64,000 nt of DNA, from positions 62,001 to 126,000 of the forward strand of contig NZ_MIEH01000007.1 in NCBI RefSeq assembly GCF_001754075.1. The letters run 5' to 3'. The notes under the pieces were generated by a model. It was given only the letters and a program-made list of their open reading frames with translations. It was not told where the DNA came from and made no database searches. This DNA comes from Merdimonas faecis (GTDB lineage: Bacteria; Bacillota; Clostridia; Lachnospirales; Lachnospiraceae). Positions 40,163 to 48,668 of the stretch are shown piece after piece (position 1 is the first letter of the stretch; every line of letters starts with the position of its first letter). Position numbers and translations under genes: made by a program.

Positions 40163-41530
40163 TTATTTCTCGTCCTCAAAAATTGTTCCAACACGGAATC
40201 CTTCGGCACTCTTCATCTTCTTCATCAGGAAGTAGTAAACCAGTCCTGTCGGGATCAGGCTGACGTACCAGGATAACTCCATAATAAACAACGAGCAGAT
40301 GGATCCGATAACGATCGCAATGATCGCTGCCCAGTTTACGCCCTTATAAGGTCCTGTCTTGTCATACATACGGTTCAGATCCAGTTTTTTCTTCCGAAGA
40401 ATATAAAAGTCTACTGCCATAACCGCAAAGATCGGTCCCAGGAAAGCGGAGTAAAACTGTGTGAACAGGTTCAGTCCTGCTGCCGACTCAGCGGTTACCA
40501 GCTTCCAGGGCATTACAACTACAGACAGGATACCGACAAGAATTGTTGCATATGTCCATTTTACTTTGAAAGACTCCATCAGAACATATGCCGGCGGTAC
40601 GATATTGTTCAGTACATTTGTCGTAACCTGTGCAAATGCAATGAAAAGCAGCGTCAGGATCGTAAGGAAGGTGCTGTCCATTGTAGTAGAGAATACAACT
40701 ACCGGATCGCTGTTTCCTGTAGCAGCTGTTACAAGAAGTCCGATCAGACCCATAAAAAGCGTAACCGGAAGGATCGCAATGGTGTAAATGCTGGCTGCTT
40801 TCACCGGTTTGATATCATCCGTCGCATTTCTGGAATAGTCAGATGCGTTAATGATCATCGTAGAATAAATTCCCAGGAAGGATGTGGTTGCTGCCCAGAA
40901 CGGCATGCCCCATGTTCCTTCGATGCCGGAGAATACATCACCGATTTCTGTAGCGAATTCGGTGTTTACTACATACAGCATGTAGGCAAGGATCGCAATG
41001 ATGAAAATACAGGAAATGTTTTCCATCCATTTGATTCCCTCGAATCCTTTGATCGCCAGCAGTACCTGAAGGATGGTAAATAATCCGTAGATCACCGGCA
41101 GATTATCAAAGCCAAATAAAATGTCAAAGCAGCTGTTGATCGCTCCTGCTCCGACCCAGCTCTGGTAGCCGAACCATACGATCGCCGGAAGTCCTCGTAA
41201 AACTCCGGGGATCTTAACGCCGGTGAACCCAAAACTGCTTCTCAACTGTACTGTAAAAGGAATACCATAGGTATGTCCGCATTCACCGATCATTGCCAGT
41301 GCCACAGCAATAACCAGACAGCCGATCGTCATTGCAATAACCGCCTGAACAACTGTAAGTTCTCCGATCAGGCCCGCACCCATAGAGAACGTACCAATGG
41401 ATACACACCCGCCCATGAAACTTGCCGCATAGGATACAGATCCCATGATACGCTTCGTGGTCGGCTGCAGATCCGGATCTACATTTTTTACAAGTTCCGG
41501 ATTAATATTCGTGTTTTCAACTATAGCCAT
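40163..41530 (-). CDS. NCS1 family permease (allantoin/hydantoin/cytosine type), copy 1
   Basis: 455 residues, 12 membrane helices. NCS1 hallmarks include SFGFTGVKIPGVLRGLPAIVWFG (split: SFGFTGVKIPG and RGLPAIVWFGYQSW), IKGFEGIKWMENIS and NASDYSRNA. The family imports nucleobases, allantoin or hydantoins with sodium or protons. It follows the allantoinase gene at 41557, which suggests its substrate is that enzyme's substrate. About half identical in character to copy 2 at 43002. Confidence 0.88.
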   Translation of the reverse strand: MAIVENTNINPELVKNVDPDLQPTTKRIMGSVSYAASFMGGCVSIGTFSMGAGLIGELTVVQAVIAMTIGCLVIAVALAMIGECGHTYGIPFTVQLRSSFGFTGVKIPGVLRGLPAIVWFGYQSWVGAGAINSCFDILFGFDNLPVIYGLFTILQVLLAIKGFEGIKWMENISCIFIIAILAYMLYVVNTEFATEIGDVFSGIEGTWGMPFWAATTSFLGIYSTMIINASDYSRNATDDIKPVKAASIYTIAILPVTLFMGLIGLLVTAATGNSDPVVVFSTTMDSTFLTILTLLFIAFAQVTTNVLNNIVPPAYVLMESFKVKWTYATILVGILSVVVMPWKLVTAESAAGLNLFTQFYSAFLGPIFAVMAVDFYILRKKKLDLNRMYDKTGPYKGVNWAAIIAIVIGSICSLFIMELSWYVSLIPTGLVYYFLMKKMKSAEGFRVGTIFEDEK

Positions 41531-41556
41531 TTTCTCTCTCCTTCTCTTTTACCTGC

Positions 41557-42933
41557 TTATTTTTTGATTTTCTTAACCAGATTTCCAAAGCCCTTCTGGC
41601 CGACAATCTCACCGTCCTCTGCAACTACCTGTCCGCGGACGATGGTATATACCGGAATTCCTTTTCCCTTTAATCCGACAAAGGCAGAGATCTTGTTTAC
41701 ATAACGCAGGGAGTCTGCAGTGATCTCCCACTCCTTATCCGGATCAACAATCAGAAGGTCTGCGTCGAATCCTGGCTTAATATCACCTTTTTTGCCATAG
41801 ATGCCAAACGCTTTCGCTGGCTGTACAGACATAGAATTTGCAAGAACAGTCGGGCATACGCCTCTCTTTACAACTCCTTCGCTGAAAGCAGTCTGAAAAC
41901 CGCTCTGGATACCGGAACAGCCGCCCCATACATCAAACACGGTTTCAATCTTGTTTCCAAGGATCTCGTTGTACTTTTCATCATAGGAGCAAGGAGAGTG
42001 ATCCGATGCGATTCCGCTGAATACGCCTGCCTTTACATACTCCCACATCTCTTCAACCGCTTCTTTCGGCTGCAGGATCGGCGCACATTTAAAGAGCGGT
42101 CCATTCTTGATCACATCTTCATCCGTAAATGTCAGATAATGGGTACAGGTTTCTGCCGTGATATCATACCCTTCATCCTGCGCTGCTTTGATCTTCTTCG
42201 CAACCTCCGGATGAGACACGTGACAGATATGTGCTTTGCATCCTGTGGCCTTTGCAATCTCGATGATTGCATCCGTAGCCACGATCTCTGCAACTACCGG
42301 ACGGGATTCCAGGTATGCCTTCCAGTCATTGCGCCCGGCTTCCTTCATTCTCTTTTCCTGATTTTTGATGATAGAATAGTCTTCACAGTGGAAACCTGCT
42401 CTTCCATCAAACTCTTTAATGATATCCATGGCCTCCAGAGCCTGTCCATAGCTTAAGGACTCATAATCCGGGGATACCGGGCCGATAAATGACTTAAAAG
42501 ACACACAGCCTTTTTCATCCAGATCCTTCAGGTCGCCAAAGTTATAGCTGGTAAGTCCGCCCCAGAAGCAATAATCTACATAGGCATTAGGAGAGACTTT
42601 ATTCTCTTTAAAATCAAAGGTTTCTGCATTGGTCATGCAGGGCTCATTCTGAAGAGGCATATCAATAACAGTTGTATATCCCCCCAGAGCAGCGGCCGCC
42701 GTACCATGCTCATAATCCTCACGCCATTCATAGCCCGGATCATTCAGATGTGCATGGGTATCGATAGCTCCCGGAAAGACATATTTTCCTTTTGCATCAA
42801 TGACTTTCCCGGCCTCCGGCTCGATGCCTGCTTCCAATACCGCAGCGATTTTTCCGTCTTTCACTGCAACATTGCCTTCTGTAACAGCGTCAGCTGTTAC
42901 AACTTTACCATTTTTTATTAACAAATCATACAT
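41557..42933 (-). CDS. allB: Allantoinase/dihydropyrimidinase-family amidohydrolase, copy 1
   Basis: 458 residues. Metal ligands: His60 and His62 in DTHAHLNDPG, carboxylated Lys147 in CVSFKSFIG, later HCEDYS, HICHVSHPE and the Asp in ASDHSPC. Closest in pattern to allantoinase (allantoin to allantoate), but dihydropyrimidinases and hydantoinases share these motifs. Paired with an NCS1 permease downstream. A paralogue lies at 44397, so the two may act on different cyclic ureides; the symbol is provisional. Confidence 0.85.
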   Translation of the reverse strand: MYDLLIKNGKVVTADAVTEGNVAVKDGKIAAVLEAGIEPEAGKVIDAKGKYVFPGAIDTHAHLNDPGYEWREDYEHGTAAAALGGYTTVIDMPLQNEPCMTNAETFDFKENKVSPNAYVDYCFWGGLTSYNFGDLKDLDEKGCVSFKSFIGPVSPDYESLSYGQALEAMDIIKEFDGRAGFHCEDYSIIKNQEKRMKEAGRNDWKAYLESRPVVAEIVATDAIIEIAKATGCKAHICHVSHPEVAKKIKAAQDEGYDITAETCTHYLTFTDEDVIKNGPLFKCAPILQPKEAVEEMWEYVKAGVFSGIASDHSPCSYDEKYNEILGNKIETVFDVWGGCSGIQSGFQTAFSEGVVKRGVCPTVLANSMSVQPAKAFGIYGKKGDIKPGFDADLLIVDPDKEWEITADSLRYVNKISAFVGLKGKGIPVYTIVRGQVVAEDGEIVGQKGFGNLVKKIKK

Positions 42934-42960
42934 GTCGGGAATACCTCCTATCCCTTAAAA

Positions 42961-42994
42961 ATTATAATAGCGGGGACAGCCGTTCCTGTCCCCG
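42961..42994 (-). terminator. Hairpin between the two permease/allantoinase pairs, with a following TATAAT
   Basis: CGGGGACAG (42971-42979) pairs with CTGTCCCCG (42986-42994). On the minus strand it is followed by CTATTATAATTTTTAAG. It may be a partial terminator after copy 2, and the TATAAT (42966-42961) may restart transcription of copy 1. Confidence 0.5.
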
Positions 42995-43001
42995 TATGAA
43001 A

Positions 43002-44369
43002 CTATTTTTCTAATGTAGTTCCTTTTCTGAACCGCTCACAGGACTTCATGTACTTCATGCAGAAGTAGAATACCAGACCTGTTGGAATGGTTGCCGTGAA
43101 GAAGGACACATCTACATTGATCAGGCCAATCACGGCGCCCACTGCTATAGCAATGATAGCCGCCCAGTTCACTCCGGCGTGATCTCCGTTCGGATCATAC
43201 AGATCCTTCAGTGTAGCTTCGCTGATCTTTCTTCTATGTAAGATAAAGAAATCCGTGATCAGTACTGCAAAGATTGGTCCGAAAAATGCGGTATAGATCT
43301 TACTGAATAATGCCAGTCCCGCGGCAGAGCTGTCGTTGGTCAGGATCCACGGGCAGGTACATACTGCCAGGATACCGATCAGGATAACAGCGGTCTTATG
43401 TTTCATCTTGAACGCATCCATGAATGCATATGCCGGCGGGATAACATTACTTGCAAGGTTGGTAGTCAGCTGTGCAAAGATAATGAACGCCAGTGTAACG
43501 ATCATAACCACCTTATTGTCAACCATCTGTGCAAATGCATTGATCGGGTTAGCAACGCCTGTCGCGGTAGAAGCCATCGCTCCGATAACACCAAGCAGGA
43601 TCGTTGCCGGAACCATAGCCAGGAAGTAGGATGTTCCACGCTTCATAACAGACATTCCGTCCTTCATCTCACGGGAATAGTCCCCCGCATTCAGCATAAC
43701 CGTAGTACTGTTTCCAAAGAACGCAATGATTGCGGCTACAAACGGCATGCCCCATGTTCCGGACTTGTTCATCAGGTTTGCGCTGACCACATCGCCATAC
43801 TGGGTAACACACAGATACAGCAGATACAGCATTGCAATAGAGATAACGACACCGCCGATGTTTCCGACCCATTTCGCTCCCTGGAATCCCTTAATGGAAA
43901 GCAGGATCTGCACGATCTGGAACAAGATAAAGAACAGCCAGATATTGTCAAATCCAAACAGCGCGATAGAAATGTTGTTGATCGCGGCGCCTCCAAGCCA
44001 GGTCTGGTATCCGTACCATACAATAGCCGGAAGTCCACGGATCAGACTTGGCACGATATTTCCCTTGGTGCCGAACGCACTTCTTAACTGTACCGCATAC
44101 GGCGCACCGGTATTATAGCTGAACTGGTCGTTCAGTGCGATACCGATGACCAGGATCAAAGATCCGATAGCTACGGCAAGAAACAGCTGCAGAAGGTTCA
44201 GGCCTGCTTCCAGCTGTGCGGAGCCCTGGGCCAGCGTACCGATAGAAATACATCCGCCCAGCCACAGCATCGTATTGGAGCCCCAGCTCATGATTCGTTT
44301 ATCCTTGGGGATCGGTTCCAGCGATGCGCCTTCCTGTTTTGGTTTTTCGTTTGTGTTTACTTCACTCAT
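43002..44369 (-). CDS. NCS1 family permease, copy 2
   Basis: 455 residues, 12 membrane helices, same architecture as copy 1: SAFGTKGNIVPSLIRGLPAI, FGYQ replaced by YGYQTWLGGAAINN, IKGFQGAKWVGNIGG and NAGDYSREM. Lies 27 bp after the allantoinase gene at 44397. Differences in the substrate-region loops from copy 1 suggest distinct substrates. Probable cyclic-ureide or nucleobase importer. Confidence 0.88.
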   Translation of the reverse strand: MSEVNTNEKPKQEGASLEPIPKDKRIMSWGSNTMLWLGGCISIGTLAQGSAQLEAGLNLLQLFLAVAIGSLILVIGIALNDQFSYNTGAPYAVQLRSAFGTKGNIVPSLIRGLPAIVWYGYQTWLGGAAINNISIALFGFDNIWLFFILFQIVQILLSIKGFQGAKWVGNIGGVVISIAMLYLLYLCVTQYGDVVSANLMNKSGTWGMPFVAAIIAFFGNSTTVMLNAGDYSREMKDGMSVMKRGTSYFLAMVPATILLGVIGAMASTATGVANPINAFAQMVDNKVVMIVTLAFIIFAQLTTNLASNVIPPAYAFMDAFKMKHKTAVILIGILAVCTCPWILTNDSSAAGLALFSKIYTAFFGPIFAVLITDFFILHRRKISEATLKDLYDPNGDHAGVNWAAIIAIAVGAVIGLINVDVSFFTATIPTGLVFYFCMKYMKSCERFRKGTTLEK

Positions 44370-44396
44370 TTCTTTACTCCTTCCTTTGATGTCCTG

Positions 44397-45800
44397 CTAT
44401 TTTACCGGTGTAATGTATTCACCATATCCAATAGCATCTTCTTTATAAGTCTCGCCGTCAGCGACAACTTTTCCACGGATTACAGTGCAGACCGGAGCGC
44501 CTTTTCCTTCCAGTCCGTCAAAGCAGGATACATGTCCCTTGGTCAGAAGCTTGCTCTGATCACATTTCCATGCTTTCTCCGGATCCACAATAACAATGTC
44601 TCCGTCAAATCCCAGCTCAAATGCACCTTTTCTTCCATACAGTCCAAAGATCTTCGCCGGATTATAGTCCATGACTTTTGCGATCAGGCTCGGGCTTAAG
44701 CCTTTCTTATTGACAACCATATCAAACATCATCGGCAGGAAGAACTGGATAGAGTTCAGGCCGCCCCATGCATGCCATATATCCTTTGTCGCATTGTCTT
44801 TCTCTTCGTCAGCTGCAGGTGAATGATCGCTTCCCACACAGGAAAGGGTTCCGTCCAGCACATAGTCCCACAGTTTTTCCATTGCCTCTTTATCTCTCAT
44901 CGGCGGGGTGCATTTTGCCGGAGCTCCTTTTTCAAACACAAAGTCCTCCGTGAAGCCAAGATAGTGCGGGCAGGTCTCAGCTGTGATCGGCAGCCCCTCA
45001 TGGATCGCGTCTTTTACAACCTGGGCAACCATCGGGTGGCTGACATGACAGATATGAACACGTCCGCCCGTTGCTCTTGCCATATCGATCACGTTCTTGG
45101 TAGCCACATACTCGGTCCATACATCGTGAGAATCCAGGAAGTCACGGATCTTTTCTTCATTCGTCCGGCCTTCCTTTGCCTTCATCTCTTTTTCTCTTTC
45201 CAGTACCTGTCCATATTCCTCACAGTGGAATCCGCACAGCGCATTATAAGGCTTAAGGATTTCCAGCGCCTTTCTGACATTTCCGAGATTTACGGTCGGG
45301 AACAGATCTCCGTTCGGGCAGGTAAACCCTTTGAACGCAGCGACACCACAGTTATGAAGATCTACAAGGTCTTTCATGTTATTTTTTACAGAATCCGGGC
45401 TGTCATCAAAATCTCCTACAAGTCCTCCCCACAGTGCATAGTCTACCAGGGAATGTTTGCTGATCTTGCCCAGCTTCAGGTCAAAAATCTCTTTATTCAT
45501 CAGGGATGGATCATTATTAAGGGGCATATCGATCAGACAGGTACACCCTGCCACTACCGCTGCTCTGGAACCTGTCTCAAAATCTTCACGGTATTCAAAT
45601 CCAGGCTCATTCAAATGCGCATGGCAGTCAATAATACCCGGGAATACATATCCTCCTTTGGCGTCGATAACTTCTTTTGCTTCTGCCTCAGTCCCTTTAG
45701 CAAGAAAAGCAGCATACTTGCCATCCTGAATGGCGATATCCGCTTCGTAGATCCGGTCAGGAGTTACGAGCTTTCCATTTCTTACCAACAAATCATACAT
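44397..45800 (-). CDS. Allantoinase/dihydropyrimidinase-family amidohydrolase, copy 2
   Basis: 467 residues. Metal ligands His60/His62 (DCHAHLNEPG), Lys157 (AAFKGFT), HCEEY, HICHVSHPM and GSDHSPA are intact. It heads the second permease/hydrolase pair behind an elaborate operator region. Like copy 1 it could be allantoinase; sequence differences around the active-site lysine and the HAWGGLNSIQF loop may reflect another cyclic ureide. GGAGG lies seven bases before the start. Confidence 0.85.
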   Translation of the reverse strand: MYDLLVRNGKLVTPDRIYEADIAIQDGKYAAFLAKGTEAEAKEVIDAKGGYVFPGIIDCHAHLNEPGFEYREDFETGSRAAVVAGCTCLIDMPLNNDPSLMNKEIFDLKLGKISKHSLVDYALWGGLVGDFDDSPDSVKNNMKDLVDLHNCGVAAFKGFTCPNGDLFPTVNLGNVRKALEILKPYNALCGFHCEEYGQVLEREKEMKAKEGRTNEEKIRDFLDSHDVWTEYVATKNVIDMARATGGRVHICHVSHPMVAQVVKDAIHEGLPITAETCPHYLGFTEDFVFEKGAPAKCTPPMRDKEAMEKLWDYVLDGTLSCVGSDHSPAADEEKDNATKDIWHAWGGLNSIQFFLPMMFDMVVNKKGLSPSLIAKVMDYNPAKIFGLYGRKGAFELGFDGDIVIVDPEKAWKCDQSKLLTKGHVSCFDGLEGKGAPVCTVIRGKVVADGETYKEDAIGYGEYITPVK

Positions 45801-45829
45801 AAAACTTTCCTCCTGTCTAGTTTTCAGAT

Positions 45830-45850
45830 TTTAGTGCAATTTGCACTAAA
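45830..45850. promoter_or_regulatory. Perfect 10-bp-arm palindrome with GTGCAAATTG core at the allantoinase copy 2 start site
   Basis: TTTAGTGCAA and its complement TTGCACTAAA flank one central base. It begins at the end of a -10-like TATAGT/TATTAT (minus, 45858-45850) and so would cover the transcription start. The core matches the site at 26360-26378. Confidence 0.65.
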
Positions 45851-45861
45851 CTATAATAAAA

Positions 45862-45873
45862 TTGGTCGACCAA
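45862..45873. promoter_or_regulatory. TTGGTCGACCAA operator in the allantoinase copy 2 promoter
   Basis: A perfect 12-bp palindrome directly upstream of the -10-like box. The inner 10 bp equal the site at 37386-37395 by the allE start. Confidence 0.65.
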
Positions 45874-45941
45874 ACCATTATTTATAAACAACATTTTATT
45901 CTAATTTTATCCGAAATACAATGGAACAAATTCGGGAAAAA

Positions 45942-45960
45942 TCCACCATTTTTTGTCTAA
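45942..45960 (+). promoter_or_regulatory. TCCAC/TTTGTCTAA motif between allantoinase copy 2 and allH
   Basis: TCCAC at 45942-45946 and TTTGTCTAA at 45952-45960. Same arrangement as upstream of allE, with three more bases between the halves. Located 65 bp upstream of the allH -35 box. A separate CCGAA...TTCGG dyad (45911-45935) lies next to it. Confidence 0.45.
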
Positions 45961-46025
45961 TATGTATAAATTTGAATTTTTCATTTCTCCGATTATTGTA
46001 AAAAATCGCCTTTTTTAAAATGCCT

Positions 46026-46054
46026 TTGTATTTCTGATTCTTTTTTGCTAAAAT
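46026..46054 (+). promoter_or_regulatory. Promoter of allH
   Basis: TTGTAT (46026-46031), 17-bp spacer, TAAAAT (46049-46054). The rest of the 288-bp spacer back to 45801 is AT-rich and holds the operator sites listed; no further gene is visible in it. Confidence 0.65.
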
Positions 46055-46088
46055 CAATAAAAGAATCACTGTAAAGGGGGTATTTTTC

Positions 46089-46937
46089 ATGCAGGCACAC
46101 ATCACAGACTTTTCCTTACATATATCCCGACTTCTGGCGCCATCCTCTTCCGGAATTGTCCATTCTGTTTATCACCGGACCATTAACCTGATGTTTCACG
46201 GAAGGCTTGCCGCTCTGCAGTCACGGGGATCGGTTCTGTCGCCGGTCAGCCTGCTGGCTGATCAGGAAGATCTTTTGGCTGCCACCGGAGAGTTGATCAC
46301 ACCTGGTATTCCAGTACAGATTACAGAAGATCAGGGTATTCTTTTTGCCGGTATACCGCTGGAAATCTCTTTCAGAAATGCTGCCGGCCATGATCTGGCA
46401 CTCTCTCCCTGCCTGGATCCATTGCGGCTTTCCGATTTGGCAGGGCAGCTTCTATATACAATTTCATCTGCAAATGATCACGGATTCCACCAGCTTTTCC
46501 TTCCTGATGCCGACATCGGATCCTCTTTCGTGCTTAGCGCCGCACAGCAACGGATTCACAGCTGCACGCGGCTATATCAAGAGAAGCGCTACAAAGAGGC
46601 TGCCGCAGGCCTTTCAGGACTGATCGGCCTTGGGATAGGACTGACTCCCTCCGGAGACGATTTTCTCTGCGGTGTTCTTGCAGGCCTTACTATTTCCATG
46701 TGTCAGGATCATCCGTTCGCACTGGCGCTGCAAGACGAAATTCACAGCCGCTTATCTGATACCAATGATATCAGCCGCGCCTTTCTCTCCTGTGCACTGG
46801 AAGGTCAGTTCAGCCAGCCTGTTGTACAGCTCTCCTCCATGCTCTCCCCGGAACAGATCAGCAGGGAGTTTGCCCGGATCGGCCATTCTTCAGGTATGGA
46901 TACATTGTCCGGCATTTATTATATTCTATCTCTGTAA
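46089..46937 (+). CDS. allH: DUF2877 protein, AllH (YlbF) subunit of oxamate carbamoyltransferase
   Basis: 282 residues. The DUF2877 signature GLGIGLTPSGDDFLCG is present near residue 183, with a C-terminal GHSSGMDTLSGIYY. In E. coli YlbF (AllH) is the third component of the oxamate carbamoyltransferase with FdrA (AllF) and YlbE (AllG). Here it is transcribed alone on the opposite strand, diverging from allantoinase copy 2, while its presumed partner is the fusion at 32449. The ATG follows AAAGGGGGT. Confidence 0.88.
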   Translation: MQAHITDFSLHISRLLAPSSSGIVHSVYHRTINLMFHGRLAALQSRGSVLSPVSLLADQEDLLAATGELITPGIPVQITEDQGILFAGIPLEISFRNAAGHDLALSPCLDPLRLSDLAGQLLYTISSANDHGFHQLFLPDADIGSSFVLSAAQQRIHSCTRLYQEKRYKEAAAGLSGLIGLGIGLTPSGDDFLCGVLAGLTISMCQDHPFALALQDEIHSRLSDTNDISRAFLSCALEGQFSQPVVQLSSMLSPEQISREFARIGHSSGMDTLSGIYYILSL

Positions 46938-46958
46938 TGCTTTCGGCAGAATGCAAAA

Positions 46959-47010
46959 ATACTCCTTAAGTTCTGTACTTCACTGTACATCAGCTTAAGG
47001 AGCATTTCTT
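46959..47010. terminator. Bidirectional terminator between allH and the ribosomal cluster
   Basis: ATACTCCTTAAG (46959-46970) pairs with CTTAAGGAGCAT (46994-47005). A T-rich run follows on the plus strand and TTTTT on the minus strand, so it ends both allH and rplQ transcripts. Confidence 0.8.
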
Positions 47011-47045
47011 TTACATGTTCAATATCAGTTTCTTTTTACTGACGC

Positions 47046-47582
47046 CTATACCAGTTCGATCAGAACCTCCATAGCAGCGTCACCTTTACGCTGTCCGATC
47101 TTTACGATTCTGGTGTAACCACCATTGCGGTTCTCGTACTTCGGAGCAATCTCATCAAAAAGTTTTGCTACCAGATCTACTTCCTTTGTGTTTTTCTTTC
47201 TTCCAGCCTGTGCGGTCGGAACTTCCTTTACAGGATACAGCACCTTCAGCATCTGGCGGCGTGCATGCAGTCTGCTCGGCAGATCCTTTTTGATCTTCTT
47301 GTCAACTTCATCGTATACAGTAACTTTCTTACCGTCTACTACTTCTTTGACTCTCTTGCCGTCTTTGTCTTTGCGGGCAACCTTAGCTTTTACAGTTACC
47401 TCTTCAAAGTTGTCTTTCTCTTTCACTGCCAGTGCGATCAGGCCTTCAGCGATCTTGCGGATCTCTTTTGCCTTCGCCTCTGTAGTAACGATTCTGCCGT
47501 GATTTAACAGCGCGGTTACCTGGTTTCTAAGCAGTGCTTTTCTCTGGCTTGATGTTCTGCCAAGTTTTCTATATTTTGCCAT
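47046..47582 (-). CDS. rplQ: 50S ribosomal protein L17
   Basis: 178 residues from the ATG ending at 47582 behind GGAGG. The N-terminus ([23 protein letters not shown], split here as YRKLGRTSS) and C-terminus ([17 protein letters not shown]) are standard. A charged insertion of about 50 residues (about 60-115, [20 protein letters not shown]) makes it longer than the usual 115-127. Last gene of the alpha operon. Confidence 0.95.
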   Translation of the reverse strand: MAKYRKLGRTSSQRKALLRNQVTALLNHGRIVTTEAKAKEIRKIAEGLIALAVKEKDNFEEVTVKAKVARKDKDGKRVKEVVDGKKVTVYDEVDKKIKKDLPSRLHARRQMLKVLYPVKEVPTAQAGRKKNTKEVDLVAKLFDEIAPKYENRNGGYTRIVKIGQRKGDAAMEVLIELV

Positions 47583-47607
47583 TTCTTCTTCCTCCATATT
47601 CTGACAC

Positions 47608-47671
47608 TTGGTTATGCTTCTTCGGGCTTACTAGCCAAATGCTCTGTCATGCTCTTCGGACTTACTGACAG
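47608..47671 (-). other. Tandem hairpins with conserved loops in the rpoA-rplQ spacer
   Basis: In plus orientation hairpin 1 (47608-47638) has stem TTGGTTA/TAGCCAA and loop TGCTTCTTCGGGCTTAC. Hairpin 2 (47644-47671) has stem CTGTCA/TGACAG and loop TGCTCTTCGGACTTAC. The loops are near-identical while the stems differ and still pair, suggesting selection on structure in the rpoA-rplQ transcript. Confidence 0.6.
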
Positions 47672-47677
47672 AATATC

Positions 47678-48637
47678 TTACTCTTCGCCTCTGCTGAGAC
47701 TTAATCCCAGCTCGTCTAATTTTGCAAGGACTTCCTCCAGGGATTTTCTTCCCAGATTCCGCACCTTCATCATATCTTCCGGTGTCCGGTTGGTCAGTTC
47801 TTCTACCGTATTGATGCCGGCTCTCTTCAGACAGTTGTAGGAACGAACAGACAGTTCCAGTTCGTCGATGCTCATTTCCAGCACCTTTTCCTTCTCATCG
47901 TCTTCCTTCTCGATCATAACTTCTGCGGCCTGTGCCACCTCAGACAGATCGATGAACAGCTTCAGATGCTCGCTCAGCACCTTTGCAGCCAGGCTGACAG
48001 CCTCATCCGGCATCAGAGTGCCGTCTGTATATACGTCCAGAGTCAGCTTGTCAAAGTCTGTGATCTGGCCAACACGGGTATTCTCAACTGTAAGGTTGAC
48101 ACGCTCTACCGGAGTATAGATAGAATCAATCGGAATTACCGCAATCGGCAGTTCCTCGTTTTTATTCTTGTCAGCGCTCACATAGCCTCTTCCCTTGGTG
48201 ATGGTAAGTTCCATGTAAAGCTTGCTGTCTGCTCCGCCGTTCAGGGTAGCGATTACAGTTTCCGGATTCATGATCTCGATATCCTGGTCTACCTGGATAT
48301 CGGCTCCGGTCACAACGCCCTCACCCTCAAACTCGATATAAGCGGTCTTAGGCTCATCTGTCTCAGATGTATTCTTGATCGCCAGAGATTTCAAATTCAT
48401 GATAATCTCGGTAACATCTTCCTTCACACCCGGAATGGAACTGAACTCATGAAGAACGCCGTCAATCTTCACCTGGCTGATAGCAGCTCCCGGCAGAGAT
48501 GAAAGCATGATTCTTCTCAAAGAATTTCCCAATGTTGTTCCATAACCTCTTTCCAGAGGCTCAACAACAAATCTACCATATTTTTTATCTTCTGATATCT
48601 CAGTTATTTCAATATTAGGTTTATTAAAATCAAACAC
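47678..48637 (-). CDS. rpoA: RNA polymerase alpha subunit
   Basis: 319 residues. N-terminal dimerisation domain ([20 protein letters not shown]) and C-terminal domain for promoter UP elements and activators ([20 protein letters not shown] and [11 protein letters not shown]). Normal length. Between rpsD and rplQ, as in other bacteria. Confidence 0.98.
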   Translation of the reverse strand: MFDFNKPNIEITEISEDKKYGRFVVEPLERGYGTTLGNSLRRIMLSSLPGAAISQVKIDGVLHEFSSIPGVKEDVTEIIMNLKSLAIKNTSETDEPKTAYIEFEGEGVVTGADIQVDQDIEIMNPETVIATLNGGADSKLYMELTITKGRGYVSADKNKNEELPIAVIPIDSIYTPVERVNLTVENTRVGQITDFDKLTLDVYTDGTLMPDEAVSLAAKVLSEHLKLFIDLSEVAQAAEVMIEKEDDEKEKVLEMSIDELELSVRSYNCLKRAGINTVEELTNRTPEDMMKVRNLGRKSLEEVLAKLDELGLSLSRGEE

Positions 48638-48668
48638 TTTGCCCCACCTCCTGTGGTGTTACGGATTA

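Noticed and set aside
40163-45800. Reductive pyrimidine degradation (dihydropyrimidinase pathway)
   Set aside because: No dihydropyrimidine dehydrogenase is present, and allD, allE and fdrA genes next door point to allantoin instead.
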